From contig CALFMP010000014.1 of NCBI GenBank assembly GCA_937879965.1, positions 124,001 through 188,000 on the forward strand: 64,000 bases of DNA, written 5' to 3'. Positions 33,133 to 42,212 of the stretch are shown here, in pieces. The notes beneath the pieces are model-generated. The model made no database searches. It saw only the letters and a list, made by a program, of their open reading frames with translations, and was not told the DNA's origin. Both the position numbers and the translations under genes were made by a program. This DNA comes from QKMZ01 sp012965515 (GTDB taxonomy: Bacteria > Cyanobacteriota > Vampirovibrionia > Obscuribacterales > Obscuribacteraceae). The stretch's first letter is position 1. Every line of letters starts with the position of its first letter.

Positions 33133-34380
33133 TTAACGCCGAATGAATCTGATTACCATCCGGTCGTTGTCCACTGTGTACTCATAGCCTTCATATAGAT
33201 CCTGTCCGACAAGCGGTCTGCCAAGCGAGCCGTAGTTGGCGGTGATATCGCAGTTGTATTTTTCTATTGGTCCCATTTTGATGCGTTTGACCTTGAACTT
33301 CAGTCCGCTTCCGCTTCCCGTTACGCCGGTATGTGAGACAGCTTCGCCTTCGTCTGTCGAGAGATTGAGCGCTTTCACGTCGTTCATTCCCATGCTGATT
33401 GCTGAGGCAGAGTTGCCGGTGTCGAAATACATTGGATACGGACGCCCGTTGACTTCAACGTTGACGACCATCTTCGGACCTTCCCAGGTGAAAGGGACGG
33501 TGTAGCCGGTGCCCGCCGAGCCGGAGCTACTGCTGCCTTTCTTCCTCAGTCTGATGGCACCGGCATTGCGGTCAATCGAATAATCGAAGTCTTGGATAAA
33601 CGATTGTCCAAGCAAAGGCGGTGCCGAATTGTACGAGAGCACCTTAACGGGGAAGTTTTGTCGCTGTATTGTCCCGACTTTCACATCTGCAGGCATCAGC
33701 CAGTAGGACTGCAAACTGGCATTAGACGAGCCGCCCGATTGCCCAGTAGGCTCGCCCTCCGGTGGTCTGATGCCCATTTCCTGAAGCTGGTTTTTGCCGA
33801 CGACAATGCCCGTGGCTCCGGTGTCGAAGACCATTTTGATTGGGCGATTGTTGATATAGCAGTCTACTTTCAGCTCGGCGTCTCCCTTTTCAAAGAAAAT
33901 AGTCGCCTGGTCAGGCAGGTTGGAACTCGAATAGCTGCGCACAGACGAGCTTGAACCAGCGCCTGCATATGTTCTTACGGAATTCTGTGTGCTTGTGCCC
34001 GCGCCTGCAGTTGCCGCTTTTGGATACCATTGGGCGTCTGTAGTGCCAGGAGCCAAGCGTATTGACCCGACAACCTGAGCGGCACGATTGGCAGCATCAG
34101 TGCCCGGAAATTTTTTGAGGATGAGTTGGTAATTGACGAGCGCATCGGCCGTTTTCCCCTGGTAGTGCTGCCCGACAGCCAGGTAGTACAAGGCATTTGA
34201 ATTATTGGGTTCGTTTGTGACAGCCTTCTTGAGCAGTTTTGTAGCTTCGTCAAAGCGCTTTTGCCCTAGCAGTTTCACTCCTTGCGTATACTCTTCACCT
34301 GCCATCGCAGCTTGCCGGGCAAATCCCGAAAAGAGAACCAAGACAAGGAAAACCAAGAGTTTCGCCTGTAGCTTCTTCAT
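33133..34380 (-). CDS. Secreted TPR protein with two retropepsin-like aspartic protease domains
   Basis: The signal peptide (residues 1-28, LLVFLVLVLFSGFARQAAMA) is followed by about two TPR units (EEYTQGVKLLGQKRFDEATK and ALYYLAVGQHYQGKTADALV) and a Ser/Gly linker. Two successive retropepsin-like domains then follow: the first with MVFDTGATGIVV (Asp186) and FDYSIDRNAGAIRL, the second with MYFDTGNSASAIS (Asp320) and YEYTVDNDRMVIRF. Each has a DTG catalytic triad and the terminal LGQ/VGQ..hydrophobic-D segment of the family. Retropepsins work as dimers; here the two halves sit in one chain. It would act in the periplasm or outside. It lies 112 bases downstream of rodA on the same strand. Confidence 0.9.
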   Translation of the reverse strand: MKKLQAKLLVFLVLVLFSGFARQAAMAGEEYTQGVKLLGQKRFDEATKLLKKAVTNEPNNSNALYYLAVGQHYQGKTADALVNYQLILKKFPGTDAANRAAQVVGSIRLAPGTTDAQWYPKAATAGAGTSTQNSVRTYAGAGSSSSVRSYSSSNLPDQATIFFEKGDAELKVDCYINNRPIKMVFDTGATGIVVGKNQLQEMGIRPPEGEPTGQSGGSSNASLQSYWLMPADVKVGTIQRQNFPVKVLSYNSAPPLLGQSFIQDFDYSIDRNAGAIRLRKKGSSSSGSAGTGYTVPFTWEGPKMVVNVEVNGRPYPMYFDTGNSASAISMGMNDVKALNLSTDEGEAVSHTGVTGSGSGLKFKVKRIKMGPIEKYNCDITANYGSLGRPLVGQDLYEGYEYTVDNDRMVIRFIRR

Positions 34381-34492
34381 TCAGAAAGCACTCCCCAAGC
34401 CGGCAATGTCAGAGGGCGTTTCGGCCTCCTCCAATTGTTTTTTACCCGGTCGAGTATGCAGTATTCAACAATCAATGAAATGAAAGGTTGCG

Positions 34493-35797
34493 CTAAACCG
34501 TCCACTCTTCCTTGCGTTCCGGTGGATTCAGACGTTTTATCGATAGGAGAAATCCGATCGAAGACATGTCCACCAAGAGAGCCGTGCCCCCATAGCTGAG
34601 AAAGGGCAAAGGCACACCGGCGACTGGCATAATGCCAATGACCATGCCGATATTGAGGAAAACGTGGAAAAGAAACATGCACATGAGCCCAAGTGCCATG
34701 AGACTGCCCGCCGGTTCTCCTCGAGCTTGGTGGGCGATCATCAGAGCGCGAATGCAAATGCAGGCGTATGCGAGAACGACGAGGGCTGTGAATTTGAATC
34801 CCCATTCTTCGCCTACAACCGCGAAAATAAAGTCAGTATGCCGCTCAGGAATGAACGCGCCCTGACTTTGATTGCCTTTGCCCAGACCGGCGCCTTCAGG
34901 ACCGCCTGAACCAATGGCGATGAGACTTTGCAGGATGTGATATCCGGAGCCGCGCGGGTCATCATAAGGATTGACGAAACTGGTCAGACGCTTCTGTTGA
35001 TACTCTTTCAAAAGTCCCCACATGTGTGGGCGCATTTCGCCGGCTGCATAATTGCCGCCGCAAATGATCAAGACCATCAGCAAGCGAATCCAGAAGTTCC
35101 AGTTGGAGGTTCGCCAGAAAAGCAGGAGTACGACACCAAGAACGCCGATGAAATAAAGCCACCAGGTTGGATTGACGGCGTTGAGAATCAAACTGATCAG
35201 CGGGGAGGTCAGCGCCAGGACATCACATATGGTGGCGCCTGCCCAGAACGTCATGCCGAAGAAAACAGCGCCGAAAGTGAGCGAAGTACCAAGGTCAGGC
35301 TGTTTGAAAACCAGCACTGCAGGCGGAAGGATGATAGCCAGGACCTTGAAGATGTCGAAGAAAGAGCGAATCGGACGCGTGCTCATCCAAGCGGATAGAG
35401 TAAAGATGACGACAAGTTTGGCGATTTCAGACGGCTGCAGGGTAATTGGACCCAAAGCCAGCCAACGCTGGGCACCTTGCGCCGAGTGCCCCTTGACCAT
35501 AACCGCGACCAAAAGAATCAAATTGACGACGTACATAATCGGCACGGTCCATTTGTTGGTCAAGATTTTGTAGGGCATGCGGCTGAAAAATACCATGAGC
35601 GCCAGCCCGACCCAGGCGAATTCAAGCTGCTTTTGGTAGTAACCGGCAGTGTGAACTGAATACTTGAGAGTGCTCAGTCCAATGAAAATCAGAAAGAAAG
35701 TGCAAGCGAGAATCAGCCAGTCGATTCCGGTGACGAAGCCGAAAATCTGCTTGAGCGCGACGTTGATAGGCAGTGGTCTGGAAAGTGGGGAGTTCAC
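34493..35797 (-). CDS. rodA: Peptidoglycan polymerase of the SEDS family, rod-shape determining
   Basis: A 434-residue polytopic protein with about ten membrane helices. SEDS landmarks are present: ALGPITLQPSEIAKLVVIF, KQPDLGTSLTF, the PYDDPRGSGYHILQSLIAIGSGG loop (catalytic Asp region), QGAFIPERHTDFIFAVVGEE, and the closing GVPLPFLSYGGTALLVDM. RodA elongates lateral-wall peptidoglycan together with a class B PBP. The PERHTDFIF form fits RodA better than FtsW. The start is a GTG with AAGGAAG close upstream. It is next to the min genes, so shape and division functions are grouped here. Confidence 0.93.
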   Translation of the reverse strand: MNSPLSRPLPINVALKQIFGFVTGIDWLILACTFFLIFIGLSTLKYSVHTAGYYQKQLEFAWVGLALMVFFSRMPYKILTNKWTVPIMYVVNLILLVAVMVKGHSAQGAQRWLALGPITLQPSEIAKLVVIFTLSAWMSTRPIRSFFDIFKVLAIILPPAVLVFKQPDLGTSLTFGAVFFGMTFWAGATICDVLALTSPLISLILNAVNPTWWLYFIGVLGVVLLLFWRTSNWNFWIRLLMVLIICGGNYAAGEMRPHMWGLLKEYQQKRLTSFVNPYDDPRGSGYHILQSLIAIGSGGPEGAGLGKGNQSQGAFIPERHTDFIFAVVGEEWGFKFTALVVLAYACICIRALMIAHQARGEPAGSLMALGLMCMFLFHVFLNIGMVIGIMPVAGVPLPFLSYGGTALLVDMSSIGFLLSIKRLNPPERKEEWTV

Positions 35798-35866
35798 AAA
35801 CTTCCTTCAAAGAGGGCGGCATAATAGGCCGCGCCTATAATTATGGCAGCCCATGCAGAAAATTAG

Positions 35867-35904
35867 AAAAAGAGACGGAGAAACAACCGCTTCTCCGTCT
35901 TTTG
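35867..35904 (-). terminator. Bidirectional-looking terminator between minE and rodA
   Basis: AGACGGAGAA, 8-base loop, TTCTCCGTCT is a perfect 10-base-pair stem. On the minus strand it is followed by CTTTTTC, so it would end transcription of the min operon. The plus side has TTTTG. Confidence 0.8.
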
Positions 35905-36040
35905 AATTTGAATTGACGTTTTCTGACTGTCGTCGCTTGACATCATTCTGATTTGAAGAATGTCCAGCGGTCTCGCAATCGGGTCAATGAGGGCACTGAC
36001 CCTTTCAGTCGAACGGCGGGTATTCCGTTCTTTCAGATTC

Positions 36041-36298
36041 TTAGCACTTGGAGCGGACGAGGCGGAAATTGGCAATCAATGCCGCCTTGCGATCCATTTG
36101 CTGAAGGTCGAACCTGGTAGTGTCCGGTTCTAAATCGAAATACCGGGCGACTACTGCCGTCAATTCTTCTTCCAGAACTTCCAATTTGCCTGCAGGCAGT
36201 TCAAGACGGTCATGCACGAGCATCGTGCGCATGCGGTCTTTCGCCGTGACTGCGGCTGTTCCGTTGGGAACCTTAAATAGCCAGTCTAAAAGTTGCAT
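36041..36298 (-). CDS. minE: Cell division topological specificity factor MinE
   Basis: 85 residues, the usual MinE length. The N-terminal membrane/MinD-binding helix MQLLDWLFKV is followed by AKDRMRTMLVHDRLELP (the anti-MinCD helix with RL..LV.DR pattern). The dimerisation sheet begins LEVLEEELTAVVARYFDLEP and reads FDLQQMDRKAALIANFRLVR. MinE displaces MinD from the membrane and gives the Min system its oscillation or gradient. It lies 18 bases downstream of minD in the same operon. A plus-strand shadow frame overlaps it. Confidence 0.95.
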   Translation of the reverse strand: MQLLDWLFKVPNGTAAVTAKDRMRTMLVHDRLELPAGKLEVLEEELTAVVARYFDLEPDTTRFDLQQMDRKAALIANFRLVRSKC

Positions 36299-36316
36299 TT
36301 ATCTAGGTTCCTCCAA

Positions 36317-37129
36317 TTACACGCGAACCGGATTGAAGAAATTGACAATCTTGGTTACCCAAGTATCGTTCTTCGCTTCCAGGTCCATGAAGGGAACCTC
36401 TTCACCACGCAAGCGGCGGGCGATATTGCGGAATGCCAGTCCGGAGCGGGTGTTGTCCGTGCCGGAAACAGGCTCGCCTTTGTTGGTGGAGATGATGATG
36501 TCTTCGTCTTCAGGCACTACGCCCAAGAGTTTGATCGAGAGAATCTCGAGCACATCATCAACGCCCATCATGTCGGCGTTGGCAACCATCTTCGGTCTGA
36601 GGCGGTTAAGCACCAGGCGATATTGCGTGATTTCGTCTTTGCGCGCTTCCAAAAGACCGATGATGCGATCGGCGTCGCGAACAGCGGACATTTCGGGAGT
36701 GGTGATAACGATTGCTTCTTCCGCGCCTGCAATGGCGTTTTGGAATCCGCTTTCGATACCGGCCGGACTGTCGATAAGAACGAAGTCGAACATCGACTTC
36801 AACTCTTCGCAGAGCTTCTTCATCTGGTCGGCGTCAACCGCGGTTTTGTCGCGGGTCTGAGCAGCTGGCAACAGATTCAAGTTGGGCATGCGTTTGTCTT
36901 TAACAAGCGCTTGCCGCAGCTTGCAGCGTTCTTCAACGACATCAACCAGGTTGTAGACGACGCGATTTTCTAACCCCATCAAAATGTCGAGGTTACGCAA
37001 TCCGATGTCCATATCGACTAGGCAGACACTCGCTCCTGTATTAGCGAGCGCTACGCCTATGTTTGCGGACGCGGTGGTTTTACCGACGCCGCCTTTTCCT
37101 GACGTTATTACTATTACTCGACCACTCAT
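36317..37129 (-). CDS. minD: Septum site-determining ATPase MinD
   Basis: 270 residues. The deviant Walker A motif SGKGGVGKTTASANIG carries Lys12 and Lys17. Switch I is VCLVDMDIGLRNLD and switch II is VLIDSPAGIESGF. The C-terminus NDTWVTKIVNFFNPVRV is an amphipathic membrane-targeting helix. MinD binds the inner membrane as an ATP dimer, recruits MinC and is released by MinE. The gene order minC-minD-minE is the common one. Confidence 0.97.
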   Translation of the reverse strand: MSGRVIVITSGKGGVGKTTASANIGVALANTGASVCLVDMDIGLRNLDILMGLENRVVYNLVDVVEERCKLRQALVKDKRMPNLNLLPAAQTRDKTAVDADQMKKLCEELKSMFDFVLIDSPAGIESGFQNAIAGAEEAIVITTPEMSAVRDADRIIGLLEARKDEITQYRLVLNRLRPKMVANADMMGVDDVLEILSIKLLGVVPEDEDIIISTNKGEPVSGTDNTRSGLAFRNIARRLRGEEVPFMDLEAKNDTWVTKIVNFFNPVRV

Positions 37130-37195
37130 TCTGTTTACCCGTTTGGCTTGCAGTTACTCAGTTAAATTAGTTGGGGGACTACCTGGAAAAACTCA

Positions 37196-38131
37196 TCAAA
37201 ACTGTGGATTGAATTTGAACACCTTGATCTTTCCGTCAACCACACGAGCTGTTTCCGGCCCATGGTGATTGTCGTAATGGAGCCTATTCTTATCGGGCGA
37301 GCGAGCAAACGACTCGCCGATGCGAATTTGGATCGGTTGCAGGCGCAGTGCTCGAATTTCAGCATCGTTGTTGCCGCCCACTCCGGCGCGTGCGATGCCT
37401 CTGAGTGCGCCCCATACGGTGATATCGCCGTCCGCCACCACTTCGGCGCCAGGGTTGACGTCTCCGATGATCACCAGGTGACCCTGGTGACTGACGCTTT
37501 GTCCAGAACGTAACGTCTGTCTCAGGTACATAACGCCGGCATGAACTGAACCTTCTACTTTCTCCTTAGCCTTGGCAGACTTGGAGTTTTTCTCGGTCTT
37601 TTCAGATTTAGGTGAGGAAGTAGAGGGGGGAGAGGTTTCGGCTTTTGGTGCGAAATCAACTTGAGCTTCGGGACCATCCGATGGGACGTCTTCTGTGATC
37701 AATTGATTTTCGCTGGGTTCGTAGAAAACGGTAACCGTCGATTCTTCATCGATGTTCACCGATTCGTCTACCCATTCATCTTCTTGCGGGTTTTCCGGAA
37801 CCTTAATGGTCATCGCGGGTAGTGTCATAGGTTTTCCATCACCCAAAATGACTCCATGCTCCAAAAGCGCACCACGGGTGAGTGGTTGTTGCGCAAAAAC
37901 TTGGTACGGATACACGCCAACGCCCTTTGCGAGCGCGAGTATATGCGCAACTTGTGTGGACGTCAGCTCCAAATCTCCAAGATTGAGCGCCACATTGACG
38001 CCCTTCCAGAATTGACTGGAAACCTGAAGAGTCGACGACAGGTGACTTACTGCTTCTTGCATGGAAGCGCAGCCGCCCACATCTATAAGTACGCCTTGGT
38101 CCGGTTGACTGATGATAGCTATTTTAGACAT
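37196..38131 (-). CDS. minC: Septum site-determining protein MinC with long linker
   Basis: 311 residues, longer than the approximately 230 of E. coli MinC. The N-terminal FtsZ-inhibiting domain spans about residues 1-105, ending ALLEHGVILGDGKPM. An acidic and Lys/Ser-rich linker follows at about residues 120-200. The C-terminal beta-helix has HAGVMYLRQTLRSGQSVSHQ, HLVIIGDVNPGAEVVADGDI and VWGALRGIARAGVGGN, the MinD-binding RSGQ and G-rich turns. MinC blocks FtsZ assembly at the poles. The long disordered linker explains the extra length. First gene of the min operon; divergent from the APC permease. Confidence 0.95.
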   Translation of the reverse strand: MSKIAIISQPDQGVLIDVGGCASMQEAVSHLSSTLQVSSQFWKGVNVALNLGDLELTSTQVAHILALAKGVGVYPYQVFAQQPLTRGALLEHGVILGDGKPMTLPAMTIKVPENPQEDEWVDESVNIDEESTVTVFYEPSENQLITEDVPSDGPEAQVDFAPKAETSPPSTSSPKSEKTEKNSKSAKAKEKVEGSVHAGVMYLRQTLRSGQSVSHQGHLVIIGDVNPGAEVVADGDITVWGALRGIARAGVGGNNDAEIRALRLQPIQIRIGESFARSPDKNRLHYDNHHGPETARVVDGKIKVFKFNPQF

Positions 38132-38377
38132 GGGAGTTCACACCGCGTCCTGAATCATTGTTATAGTCGGCGAATCGGTATTGATTTGATTCGTTTACAA
38201 ATCGTATGAGCTGGAAACCCGCACGTCAAGCCAGTTGAGATACTGAGTGGATATACATCAGTCGATTTATTCGATGACAGAAGAGTAAGGAACTAGCTAT
38301 CTCCGCGGCCATCGCGTATTTCGTAAAAGATAAGAGAGTTTTGATAAACCGAATATTTTTCGAGGATCCCGATCGAT

Positions 38378-39853
38378 ATGTCTCCAATGTCCTCTGAGCA
38401 AAACCCGCAGCCTGTGCACTTTACGCGAGCAATGGGGCTGCTTGACTCCACTGCGGTTGTCGTTGGCTCGATGATCGGATCCGGCATATTCATCGTATCT
38501 GCAGAAGCATCCCGCTTATTAGGTTCACCCGGTTGGGTTCTTCTCGCCTGGCTTTTGTCGGGCATTCTCACAGTCGTAGGTGCAGTGTGCTACTCCGAGC
38601 TATCTGCTATGCATCCGGAAGCGGGTGGACAGTATGTCTTCTTGCGTGAGTCGTTTGGCAAGCTGGCGGCATTCTTATATGGATGGACGCTATTCATGGT
38701 CATTCAGGCAGGCACCATTGCCGCAGTCGGGGTAGCCTTTGCCAAATTCCTCGGCGTCTTCGTGCCGGCTGTTTCGAAGCAGACGGTCTTTTTCTCGGTT
38801 GGCGATTACTCGTTCACTGCACTGCAGTTGGTATCAATACTTGTAGTCGTTCTCTTGACTGCCATTAACTGTCGAGGGATTACCGCGGCCAAGCTGATCC
38901 AAACGACTTTCACAATGACCAAAGTCGCCGCTCTTGGTTTGCTAATCGTGCTCGGTGCTTTGAGCTTTAGCAAATTCAACGGAGTGCAAGCCAATTTTTC
39001 GTCATTCACAACGTTTTTCAGTCCAGTGGATTTGAAAGGTAATGCGTTGGAAGGCATGACTCTAATCGGTGTAATTTCGCTTGCCATGGTCGGTCCTCTC
39101 TTTTCCAGCGACGCGTGGAACAACCTCACTTTCACCGGTGAGGAAGTGAAGGAGCCGACTAAAACATTGCCGCGCAGTTTGATGTTGGGAACTGCTCTGG
39201 TTTCACTTCTCTATTTATTGACCAATGTCGTATACATGCTCTTGATTCCGCTCAAAGGTACGGAAGGCGGCGCAGACGTCATTTCTCGCGGTATTCAATT
39301 TGCAGCCGAAGATCGTGTAGGAACAGCTGCGGCAGAGATTATCTTCGGCTCGGCCGGTGTTTACATAATGGCTGCCGCCATCATGATTTCGACCTTTGGT
39401 GCATTGAACGGGATAATTCTGGCTGGTCCGCGAGCATATTACGCAATGGCGCGAGACGGTTTGTTCTTCAAGAAATGCGGCGAGTTGAACGCCAATACTC
39501 ACGTCCCTACATTCGGTTTGATTATGCAAGGTGCGTGGTCTTGTTTGCTCTGCCTTTCCGGTCAGTACAGCAAATTGCTCGAATATGTCATGTTCGCCGC
39601 TTTGCTGTTCTATGTTCTAACAGTCGCCGGACTATTCGTGATGCGCAAGAAATATCCAAATGCCGAACGCCCATATAAAGTTCCGCTTTATCCGTTTCTT
39701 CCGGCACTGTATGTGGTGCTGACGTCAGTCGTGATGATCGGACAAATTTGCCAGTCGCCTGGATACAGTGGTGCCGGTTTGCTGATTATCCTATCCGGTT
39801 TACCCGCCTATCTGATTTGGAATCGAAATGCTGCTGCCAAGTCTGAAAGCTGA
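38378..39853 (+). CDS. APC-superfamily amino acid permease
   Basis: 491 residues with twelve predicted membrane helices. The first is the substrate-binding helix with the APC signature VVVGSMIGSGIFIV, followed by GSPGWVLLAWLLSGILTVVG and the conserved ELSAMHPEAGGQYVFLRESF, then a SDAWNNLTFTGEEVKEPTKT loop typical of the LAT/basic amino-acid branch. It imports or exchanges amino acids across the inner membrane; the substrate is not predictable. Start at ATG 38378, with another Met at position 4. A single-gene unit divergent from minC. Confidence 0.92.
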   Translation: MSPMSSEQNPQPVHFTRAMGLLDSTAVVVGSMIGSGIFIVSAEASRLLGSPGWVLLAWLLSGILTVVGAVCYSELSAMHPEAGGQYVFLRESFGKLAAFLYGWTLFMVIQAGTIAAVGVAFAKFLGVFVPAVSKQTVFFSVGDYSFTALQLVSILVVVLLTAINCRGITAAKLIQTTFTMTKVAALGLLIVLGALSFSKFNGVQANFSSFTTFFSPVDLKGNALEGMTLIGVISLAMVGPLFSSDAWNNLTFTGEEVKEPTKTLPRSLMLGTALVSLLYLLTNVVYMLLIPLKGTEGGADVISRGIQFAAEDRVGTAAAEIIFGSAGVYIMAAAIMISTFGALNGIILAGPRAYYAMARDGLFFKKCGELNANTHVPTFGLIMQGAWSCLLCLSGQYSKLLEYVMFAALLFYVLTVAGLFVMRKKYPNAERPYKVPLYPFLPALYVVLTSVVMIGQICQSPGYSGAGLLIILSGLPAYLIWNRNAAAKSES

Positions 39854-39914
39854 AGTTGTTTTTTCACAAGATTCGAAGCGTTCGATTGCTTGCGCTGGTG
39901 ATTGAAGGAAACAA

Positions 39915-40523
39915 TTAAGCGCTCGTAGACAGCCCGTTGCGAATGTTGCTGACAATATGACGAATCGCGGCCATTTGATCCACGCGAACTCTCATCAAGT
40001 CCTCGCAGACACTTGCCTCAAACGCCTTCAAGTGCTTTTGCCCACCACCGGGATTGAATAGATCTTTTCGGATTAGGCGTTGCTGGGCTTCACTTAGTCT
40101 GCCCCATGCTCTGTCAACAATGCCTATCTCTTCGCTCAACCTCGACTTGTCGAAGCCCGTCGGATTTTGAACGTATTCAGAAAATCCGAGCAAGTTGTGA
40201 TGAACAATTTCGGCTGCTGTGGTGCGTACGCGCTGAGCATTTCGTTCGCGAAATTCTTCATCTGTTGCAAAAAGGTCGGACACGCTTGGGAATTCTGTTC
40301 TTGCATCCTTCTGTACCGCCTGTTCCATGGCGCTGCCTGCTGTTGCTGTTTCTCCAAAGTATAAATACTGGTCGTCCGATCGCCCTGAGGCGAAATCTTT
40401 GGGCAGTTGATAATCATTGAATCGATGCGGATAACTGCCATGTTCAAGTAAATCAGTGACTCGAATTTGTGCTCCTGCGTGAACCGATTCGCGCTGGTGT
40501 TCTCCAGTGTTTTCAATCGCCAA
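39915..40523 (-). CDS. Soluble protein of unknown function, 202 aa
   Basis: TTG start at 40523 with a strong AGAGGGGG site five to ten bases upstream. No signal peptide or membrane helix. The sequence is charged and mostly helical in the second half (AAEIVHHNLLGFSEYVQN and EEIGIVDRAWGRLSEAQQRL), with a conserved-looking end RVDQMAAIRHIVSNIRN. No family is recognised. It sits 43 bases downstream of another orphan on the same strand. Confidence 0.65.
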   Translation of the reverse strand: MAIENTGEHQRESVHAGAQIRVTDLLEHGSYPHRFNDYQLPKDFASGRSDDQYLYFGETATAGSAMEQAVQKDARTEFPSVSDLFATDEEFRERNAQRVRTTAAEIVHHNLLGFSEYVQNPTGFDKSRLSEEIGIVDRAWGRLSEAQQRLIRKDLFNPGGGQKHLKAFEASVCEDLMRVRVDQMAAIRHIVSNIRNGLSTSA

Positions 40524-40565
40524 TTGGCACCCCCTCTTTAGGGAAGAAACGTGTGAAACGAGCGA

Positions 40566-40859
40566 CTAGTCTTTCGGTGAAAATTCTTTGGCGCGTTTGA
40601 ACCTCATGAAATCAGGCTCAGCCCGATGTTTGAAAATGTAAGCATTACCTGGATTGTCGTCAGATTTACTGGCGCTGCCTTCGGATTCAAATATAGGCGG
40701 AAATTCCACTGCGCTTGGTTCTGCCTTCTTGTCACAAGGCAGCATTGGCATTGAACCGTATTCAGCGGCAAGTTTTCCCCAGATTCCACCGGCTTTGACT
40801 TGATCTGATTTGTCTTTGACCAGCGGATCGTCTTGTATTTTGCATGTATCAGAAGCCAT
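40566..40859 (-). CDS. Small orphan protein, 97 aa
   Basis: ATG 40859 with GGAGTG upstream. The product is hydrophilic and proline-rich in the middle (SAVEFPPIFESEGSASKSDD), with two cysteines in all. It is probably co-transcribed with the next orphan at 39915-40523. No family recognised. Coding potential is judged from the Shine-Dalgarno site and the operon position. Confidence 0.6.
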   Translation of the reverse strand: MASDTCKIQDDPLVKDKSDQVKAGGIWGKLAAEYGSMPMLPCDKKAEPSAVEFPPIFESEGSASKSDDNPGNAYIFKHRAEPDFMRFKRAKEFSPKD

Positions 40860-41042
40860 GACCGGTCACTCCTGTGTTCGAAAATCTAAAGGGTCTGTCT
40901 CGTGTCTCTGGCACGAGGGAAAGTTAGGCTGAGATGAAGGGGCGGCATTCGTTTAATTTCCGCCAGTCTATGTCCCAACACGTGAAAAACACATGAGAGT
41001 GTCTTGCAAGCTTCTATGCCGCGGGTTTTGGGAGTCGTTGAG

Positions 41043-42011
41043 CTATTGTTTCGACGCGCCGCCGAAAAGATGCTTTGCCAAAGTCTCGGCAGCAGAATGT
41101 GGATCAACTTCATGATCAACTACCTGGCTGAGCATCTTCTGGTTTTCACCCGGAGTTTCAAGTGCAGTCTTGAGGTTGTCGCGCGCCATGCCTGCGACTA
41201 GTTCAGCCAGTTCTGCTTGTACTTTTGATTTTCGGCGTGTTTTCAACTCACCTGATGATTGCAAAAATTCTCTATGTTGTTTCGCGGCTTCCCAGACTTT
41301 GTCGACACCTTCGTTGGTTTCCGCTACACAGGTAATTACGGGTGGGCGCCAATCGTTTGAAAATGTTGCCAGTTCCAAACTTGCAGTAATGTCGGTTGCT
41401 GTCTTGTTAGCACCGGGCAAATCGCCCTTGTTTACAACAAAGATGTCACCGATTTCCATGATGCCTGATTTGATTGCCTGAACATCGTCACCCGAGCCGG
41501 GCATGAGAACCAGAATTGTTGTGTCCGCGGCTTGCGCGATGGCTAGCTCGCTTTGTCCCACTCCCACTGTTTCAATAATCACAACATCATATCCTGATGC
41601 TTCCAGCATGCGCACCGCATCGTAGGTACCCATAGCGATGCCGCCGGAATGCCCACGATTAGCCATAGATCTGATGAAGACGGAGCGATCGAGCGTGTGG
41701 GCTTGCATGCGAATGCGGTCACCGAGAATGGCTCCACCGGTGAAAGGACTGGACGGATCTACAGCCAATACGCCCACTTTCAAGTTTGCTTTGCGCATCT
41801 GCGTTATCAACGCATCTACTAGAGTCGACTTCCCGACGCCTGGCGAGCCGGTTACGCCAATTAGATGTGCACGTCCCGACTGAGGGTAGAGTTGTTTCAC
41901 AAGCTGTGTTGCTTGCGGACCGCCGTTTTCCACGAGGCTGATTGCTCGTGCCAGCGCGCGTCTGTCTCCAGAAAGTAGGTCTTTAGTTAAAGTATCCAAA
42001 TCTATCGTCAC
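41043..42011 (-). CDS. meaB: Methylmalonyl-CoA mutase-associated GTPase MeaB (ArgK family)
   Basis: 322 residues. G-domain motifs: P-loop GVTGSPGVGKSTLVDALI, the DPSSPFTGGAILGDRIRM metal-binding region, IIETVGVGQSELAIAQAADT, and the NKGD guanine-specificity loop. MeaB/MMAA proteins load and protect the B12-dependent mutase. The C-terminus carries the dimerisation helices seen in the family. The start is a GTG at 42011 with no clear Shine-Dalgarno sequence. No methylmalonyl-CoA mutase gene is in the window, so the partner must be elsewhere. Confidence 0.94.
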   Translation of the reverse strand: MTIDLDTLTKDLLSGDRRALARAISLVENGGPQATQLVKQLYPQSGRAHLIGVTGSPGVGKSTLVDALITQMRKANLKVGVLAVDPSSPFTGGAILGDRIRMQAHTLDRSVFIRSMANRGHSGGIAMGTYDAVRMLEASGYDVVIIETVGVGQSELAIAQAADTTILVLMPGSGDDVQAIKSGIMEIGDIFVVNKGDLPGANKTATDITASLELATFSNDWRPPVITCVAETNEGVDKVWEAAKQHREFLQSSGELKTRRKSKVQAELAELVAGMARDNLKTALETPGENQKMLSQVVDHEVDPHSAAETLAKHLFGGASKQ

Positions 42012-42212
42012 ACCAGTTTTGAATTTTGCCTGCCGTAATGCGCCTAAGATTGTATCTCAGTTAGCCCGGCTTCTTCATTTGCGCAGGTTTTCTTCAGGAA
42101 TGGGGAACAAAAATTTTCGCACCAGTGTCAGAAGGCATATGCAGCGCTCCGTGAGTGTCTCGCAGTTACCATTTGATTAGGTTTCCAAATTGCTGACAAT
42201 TGCAGGGGTGTA

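Noticed and set aside
36120..36973. Long plus-strand frames (246 and 226 residues) opposite minD
   Set aside because: They arise from codon bias; minD has all its motifs on the minus strand.
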